The position numbers and the translations under genes were made by a program. Shown here piece after piece: positions 58,558-64,000 of a stretch of DNA of 64,000 nucleotides. Every line of letters starts with the position of its first letter. Position 1 is the stretch's first letter. The notes beneath the pieces were generated by a model. The model saw nothing but the letters and a program-made list of their open reading frames with translations. It did not search any database and was not told the DNA's origin. Source of the stretch: Camillea tinctor (Eukaryota; Ascomycota; Sordariomycetes; Xylariales; Xylariaceae); assembly GCA_022578605.1 (NCBI GenBank), contig MU394061.1, forward strand, positions 434,001-498,000. The letters run 5' to 3'.

Positions 58558-60447
58558 TCACACAATCAGGCAGTCTATCTTCATTCCGTTCAAGGTTACA
58601 AGCCAGTCATCATGGCGCTTACCACCTTGACTCCGTATCTCCTCCGCCACTACGGTGTCCTCCTCTGCGCCAGCTTCTACCCGTAGTTGTGGCGACCCCC
58701 TATCTCGTAGTCTCCATATCTCCCCGAGCTTGTCAATCGCCGCCGTGAGCATGCCCCAAGGGCAGAACACCCGCATGGCCTGCAGCCGCTCGAGAACCCA
58801 CTCCCTGCGGTCCGGGGTTTCGGCATCTACCCCCGTGACGAACACCACCCACGTAGTGTATTTGAAGAACGGGCTCGTGGAGGGTATGAACGACAGGTGA
58901 TGCAGGATCGTGGTGGCGAGGTCCTCGTTGTTGGGCAGCGTAGGCAGGTCTTCCAGCACGCTGCCGCACCGTTCCCGCCTGCGTATCTCGGCCTGGAGGC
59001 CGGGCGCTACGAGCAGGATGTAGAGACAGATAGCCGAGCGATAAGTGGCCGCAACATGTTTCCGCAGGCTCAGCTCCAGATCGTCCACGGCACTGTATAC
59101 GTCTGCGTTCCGAACGCAAATATTAACGGCCCATTCGTCGATATCAAACGACTGGACTTCTTTCATTAGGCTTATAAACTGGTCCATCTGTTGCCAATTC
59201 GGAATCCCGTGCTCTTGGGCCTTGACCGCATGTGCGATATGCGATACACGGAGTAGCATATGCATTAGGTGTGAAGGGCAGCTGTGATAGCTGTTGGCTT
59301 CTGTTCGCAGCAAAATATTCAGGATATTAGTCGTGTCCCATTCAAAGAGCCCGAATACCGGGCCAAAGTCTTGGGTCGAGCACGCGATGGAGTCAAGAGC
59401 ATGGCTCCAGATATAGTAGGCTACCGTATCGGAGGCTACGTAGTCACAAGCCCCTAGAGCCCGTGAGCAAGGTGATGGCTCAAAAGGCTCAATGGTCGAT
59501 GGTGTCGCTCTCATGACAGACTTGTCTTTTTCGCCGACTTGAGCTGCGAGATTATCTCGAGAGGCTCGGGTTGTGGAAGGAGGTGGAAGAAAATGAGTTG
59601 ATAAGAGCTTCCCGGCAGCCTTTAGGTGTTCTCTCCACCCGTTGCCGCTAGAGTCAATGAGATCGAAGTTGAGAAAGAAAAGCACCGTAGCAAGCAAAGC
59701 GTCCTTCTCCGACCGGTTGGTCCTATTCCATCCCACGTTACGGCACCTTTCCAGAACCTCTATTAAGGCCTGTATTGACTTCTGCCGTGACCATAATGCA
59801 TCGACTAGGGCTTTGGCAGCCACTTGGGCATAGTGTGGTGATCTCGTAGAGGCATGGCTCATGGCTTGAGAGTAATGTACTGCCGAAACGGCGATGATGA
59901 TATGTTGGAGAAAGGGATGCATTTGGGACATAGGAATGAGTTCCCGGAAGGGGTTTGCGCCATGATGCAGTGAGTCGTGGACGACAAGATCTTGGCAGAA
60001 GCGGGTGGCGACTTTTGCATCGTCAATACATCAGTAGAACATATACAGGTAAGAACGTACGGGGGAAGGGGATGACTAACAGTAATATAAGTATTGTCTG
60101 GACGGCAACCCTAGGTCTTGGAGTACTGGATCAGACAAGGAGATGATGGGTGTGTTTGAAAACTCATCGCTAGTGGTATCCACAATGCCATGGTAGTTTG
60201 ACGATGATGGTGATATGTAACTGACTTGAAGCGGATTACGGACCGGAGGCTCCGAAGGAGGTGAAGTTATAGATTTTCTCCGTGCCGGAGCCGGGTAGTT
60301 TGGTACCAGGTTATCCGTCCATCGGTACAACTTACCGTAGCCAAGACATTTCAGACCAGCTATACTGCATTTATGGCATTCCGGTACAGACCGGTCGCAG
60401 CGGAGCCGCCTTCGTCGGCAGTTGTGGCAAGCTTTCGGCTCTGGCAT
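58558..60447 (-). CDS. Zn2Cys6 transcription factor, Upc2-like architecture (606 aa)
   Basis: Exons 60081-60447 and 58558-60011, with a 69-bp intron (GTTAGT...AAAAG). The start is the ATG at 60447; the frame runs upstream only from TTG. The zinc cluster is at the very N-terminus, C7, C10, C17, C24, C27 and C34 (ACHNCRRRRLRCDRSVPEC), followed by YRWTDNLVP. The long C-terminal region carries HPFLQHIIIAVSAVHYSQ and LSFLPS-type helices of the fungal-specific domain typical of Upc2/Fungal_trans_2 regulators. It is nuclear, probably controlling the divergently transcribed MFS gene and possibly the SDR. Its target metabolite is unknown. Confidence 0.85.
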
Positions 60448-61595
60448 GGATGGATAGCGTAAGCGATCTGCACGCAATATCTAATGCATACAATCAAGAC
60501 CGATCGCGTGGGTTATCCGGGCGTCTGGATTCGTTCGACTGGGGTAGTAAATGAGAATGACACCAAGTAGAAGAAAACTCATTGGCTCAGCTCAACCCGT
60601 AGGATGACAATGGATGAGGTAGGGTTAACTCGGTGTCAACCCTTTTGCTTAGGTGTTTAAAATCCCCACAAATGCAAGATGTGTAAGTGACAGCCCGTTT
60701 CGAGTAACAGACTACCAACCCATGCGTTGGAGTCATAGACCCAATGATAAGTTGAGCCTTGTGGATAGTAGTAGGTTGGAATATGTAGTCGATGAAGGTT
60801 TAAGGAGGCGTATGCTAGTAGCCTCCTTTTTTTCGCCGCAACCTAAAAAGGGGCGGCGCGGCGGGCCTTGAAGGGGACGTTGGGACGAACTAAAGGATAT
60901 TCTATCGTCTTGTCTAAAGTGTCAAGCTACTCAGTAGGCGTAGAAATATTTGCAAGTTGGTACGTAAAGCTTTAAGGTTTTGCGTTCGGTCGGTTACCGT
61001 CTCACCAACACCAATATACCAATAGCATTCTGAGGAGACGACAGGCTATGCGTGTCGGCTCCGTCTAACTCTCCGCGGAGCTTGTGCTCTGGGGCTCACA
61101 GAAAAACCGGGCTTTACTATAAGGAGTAGCCAAGACTCAAATCGTGCGTCTATTTACAAGGGTTCCCTCCACTAGCTTCGTTTTATATCCGATGTCATCC
61201 ACACTTGATATTCACGACATCGTGAAATATGCTCGACATGCTTATTCATCTGATTTTATCGAGTTTTTCTCATTCGCCGTCTTCTCAACTTCGGTTTGCT
61301 TGGAATGGAAAATTCGACAAAACCTTTGAGTCACCGTTTGTTGCTATCCGAATATGGTAGCCAAGCCTCAACTATGGACACATTACGTGCTCACCTGGCG
61401 GTCTGGCTGCCCTCCTCCACTAATGGGTCTAATTTACAACTCCTTCACCATCTTTTCTGACGGCCTTCTGGAGCTATAAGATGACTTTTCCTCCAAAATA
61501 GACTTTCTTAGTGTATTCAATCATACCACGCTCGTGAAGCATATCTCGGTTATTGCCAACTTCTAACAAGGCTCGTTCCTCTTGTTAGTGTAAAC
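60448..61595. other. Shared divergent promoter
   Basis: 1.15 kb between the regulator and the MFS transporter. No gene is supported. A candidate region for a Zn2Cys6 site (for example CCG/CGG-type triplets near 60400-60540 and 61060-61110), not resolved further. Confidence 0.45.
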
Positions 61596-63489
61596 ATGGC
61601 GCAATCAGCTGCTCTGGAAAGGGGCGTAATCAGCCCGGTTCTAGAAACTGACGAGAGCGAAAACCCAGAAGCTTTGAGCAAGGAGGATATCGAGCGGTTG
61701 GGACGCCAACGACCGGAATCACTCGCTACGGCCTATGCAGAGATAGGGTTCGTCTTCGCAGTGGTCGCCTCTATGATGATGAGCGAGTACTTCGTCAGCG
61801 GTTTCAACATCGTCTTGCCTCAGATCGCAGATGCTTTGCGGATCCCAGATTCCGAACGAACGGTATGAATCCCTGAATTTCCATGAAACAGAAACAGAAA
61901 CAGAAACGCCCCAGCTTAGAAAGATGAAACAATTGTGTTTATCGTTTCGTCCTTGAAAGATCTCAACTGATTCTCAGTATTGCAGTGGCCGGCCGGTGTT
62001 ATAAATCTAACGACGGCAGCCTTGCTTCTGCCTTTCGCCCGGATGTGCGACCGATATGGTGCTCGGATCGTATTCATTAGCGGGCACATCTGGCTTTTCA
62101 CTTGGTCATTGATCAGCGGATTCAGTCGGAATCCGCTCATGTTAATCATATGTCGTGCCATGCAGGGTGTGGGCAATGGTGCTTACCTGCCCGCTGGCCT
62201 TGCACTTCTTGGACAGACGTATCGCCCAGGCCCGCGCAAGAACCTTATGTACGGTTTATATGGAGCCTGTGCTGTCATTGGCTTTTATATCGGCATTATT
62301 CTAGGGGCCGTCGCCGGCGAACTTCTGGACTGGAGATGGTACTTCTGGATCGGTACTATTCTGGTCTTTATCGTTATCGTCACTGGCTTCCTAACCATTC
62401 CACGAAGCCTGGGCGATGGTAACCCTAGTATAAGCCCAGACTGGTTAGGTATCGTCACGGTTGTGCCTGGCTTGGTATTAGTTGTGTACGCACTCACCGA
62501 CGGTGGCCATGCCCCTGACGGCTGGAGAACGCCGTATATTTACGTCACTTTTATTGTCGGTGGCCTCCTTCTTTGTGCCTTTACCTACATCGAAGGATGG
62601 GTATCTCCTGAACCGCTGCTACCTGCCGAGATGTTTCACGCGAAATACATGAAGCGCCTTGTCGGGTCGCTGTTTTGCTCATTTGGAGTTTTCGGTGTAT
62701 ACCTGTTCTATGCCAGTTACTAGTAAGCGCCCTGTCTTCGTAAACTCGAGATACGTGGAGCAAAGTACATTACTAACCGTAAACAGCGTGGAAACCGTAC
62801 TTGATAGAAGTCCTCTGGAAACCGCAGCAGTAAGTTTTCTCATTTCCCTTCTACCACCCATGTTTGATGGCCAAGAGCCCATTTGTCACAACAGCCCTGC
62901 CAAGCCTGAGCCCATGCTAATCCGGTTCTTGAAGTGGTTTACCCCTTTATGTGTTGGTGGACTTTGTCTTGCTCTTATAGGAGGTTTCGTGATGCACCTC
63001 CTGCCCGGCCGCGTATTACTCCTTATTTCAGCGGTGGGTTATATAATTTCCGTCCTCCTATTTGCTCTTATCCCCGAGCAAACAGGACCGGATGCCCCAT
63101 CACTTACATCTCTCTACTGGTCTTATGTATTCCCGGCGATGCTTTGTTCCACGATTGGAGTAGACATCATGTTCAATGTGACCAATGTGTTCATTACGAC
63201 ATCAATGCCGCGCCGTCTCCAAGCCACTGCAGCTGGGGTTATCAACAGTTTGCTCTACCTGGGTATGGCATTTTGGCTTGGAGTAGCCGAGTTAGCAGTA
63301 TCAACGGCAGTTGATCAACACGAGGGGGAATTGAGCCTGCGTCAGCAGTATCAGATAGGGTTTTGGTTAGGTGTTGGCCTAGCAGGCGTGGCAATGTGCC
63401 TTACGGTAACGATCAGGATTGGAGAAGCAGCAGCAGAATTAACAGCGGATGAGAAAGCCAAGCTGAACCAGGAGAATGGACAACAATAG
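61596..63489 (+). CDS. MFS transporter, DHA2-like (533 aa)
   Basis: Four exons: 61596-61862, 61986-62722, 62787-62829 and 62935-63489. Introns are 61863-61985 (contains three gaaaca repeats), 62723-62786 and 62830-62934. Phases close. After a hydrophilic N-terminus the hydrophobic profile gives about fourteen membrane segments. MFS markers include MCDRYGAR (loop 2-3), CRAMQGVGNGAYLPAG, LDWRWYFWIG and, across exons 2-4, YASYYVETVL with SPLETAAWFTPLCVGG. Conserved order matches drug:H+ antiporter type 2 proteins, which export small organic molecules or toxins. Divergent from the regulator, with which it probably forms a unit. Intact. Confidence 0.88.
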
Positions 63490-63753
63490 AATATTTAGAT
63501 AATATATATGTACATACACGAATTCAAAAAGAACATGCGAATCTCTTTCTGAGGTCAGTGTCTGACTCTGCTCTTGGTTAAACAAGTTTATTTTTTTTTT
63601 CGCTTCACCATCAGCAGCCAGACCCTCACGCCACCACGCTATACTGTACTGCTCTCCTACAGCTCGTCTTCCACTATTTTCAACTCAGCTTGATTCCCAC
63701 TAACTAGGAGCACCACGACTTTCCCTAGCCCATCCATCGCTCCAACCCCGTTA
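63490..63753. other. Convergent spacer
   Basis: Pyrimidine-rich with a T run near 63590; no gene. Confidence 0.5.
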
Positions 63754-64000
63754 CTACATAAAAGCATCATCAAGCGCCCGATTAGCCAGCGCATCCGCCT
63801 CCCGGTTCTCCTCCCGCGGCACATACCAGAACCTAAAGTCCCTGCCCCCATCATCGCCGTACGTCATCTCATCGAGCTGATCATGCAGCGCCTTCAGCAC
63901 AGCGTAGTGCTTGACCGGCTGGCCGCGCGCGTTGCGCCCCCCGCTCGCTCTCCACCCCGCCATCCACTCGGACATGGCCTTGACCAGGAACTCGGAATCG
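63754..64000 (-). CDS. RNase H-like protein, C-terminal part (5' end off window)
   Basis: The frame is open to the right edge; ~81 residues are present. DSEFLVKAMSEW at the edge carries the Asp of the RNase H fold (third acidic residue in RNase HI numbering), and PREENREADALANRAL near the end carries the last catalytic Asp and its helix. This matches eukaryotic RNase HI-like proteins, which cut RNA in RNA/DNA hybrids. The ATG at 63975 is internal, since the domain clearly continues upstream. No reverse transcriptase is in view, so a cellular gene is more likely than a retroelement. Confidence 0.8.
   Translation of the reverse strand, partial: DSEFLVKAMSEWMAGWRASGGRNARGQPVKHYAVLKALHDQLDEMTYGDDGGRDFRFWYVPREENREADALANRALDDAFM

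Overview
The window looks like nuclear DNA of a filamentous ascomycete (Pezizomycotina). The evidence is short 53-200 bp introns with GTANGT-type donors and CTNAY branch sites, fungal families (two Zn2Cys6 regulators, GPI-anchored GH5 endoglucanase, Avt-type and YAT-type amino-acid transporters, DHA2-like MFS), and AT-rich stretches holding broken genes and transposon-like inverted repeats. It reads as an accessory or subtelomere-like region, with intact genes separated by long gene-poor tracts. No database could be searched; all family names are recognition by eye.

Layout. 0-9 kb: C-terminal end of a CmcJ/AsaB-like oxidoreductase cut by the left edge, a small ORF, an amidoligase-like pseudogene with three in-frame stops, and a small secreted protein. 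9.1-11.9 kb: a degenerate element with about 115-bp terminal inverted repeats and a third internal copy. 12.5-16.1 kb: a metacaspase-like protease facing a 253-residue, two-exon protein that I read as gasdermin-like, a candidate protease/pore-former cell-death pair. 17.8-25 kb: HNH-nuclease remnant, a secreted GH5 hydrolase gene broken by a 1-nt frameshift, and an intact four-exon D-2-hydroxyacid dehydrogenase. 26-28 kb: Avt3/4-like vacuolar amino-acid transporter.

30.6-36.2 kb has no convincing complete gene. It is packed with quasi-palindromes of unrelated stem sequence. Nineteen copies of TGCTT lie there on the + strand, and most sit at the apex of a hairpin (for example gaagac-TGCTT-gtcttc and gatatga-TGCTT-tcatatc). 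This is the most unusual non-genic structure in the window.

38.7-47.2 kb: a three-exon amino-acid permease and a four-exon Ser/Thr kinase with DMG in place of DFG. 50.5-53.3 kb: a Zn2Cys6 regulator inside a 2.8-kb segment bounded by inverted hairpin-containing ends. 53.5-63.5 kb: GPI-anchored GH5 endoglucanase, a GC-rich NAD(P)-binding reductase, a second Zn2Cys6 regulator and a divergently transcribed MFS exporter. The last three could be a small metabolic or detoxification cluster. The right edge cuts an RNase H-like gene.

Exon maps were worked out by hand from splice signals and reading phase; all intact multi-exon models close in frame.
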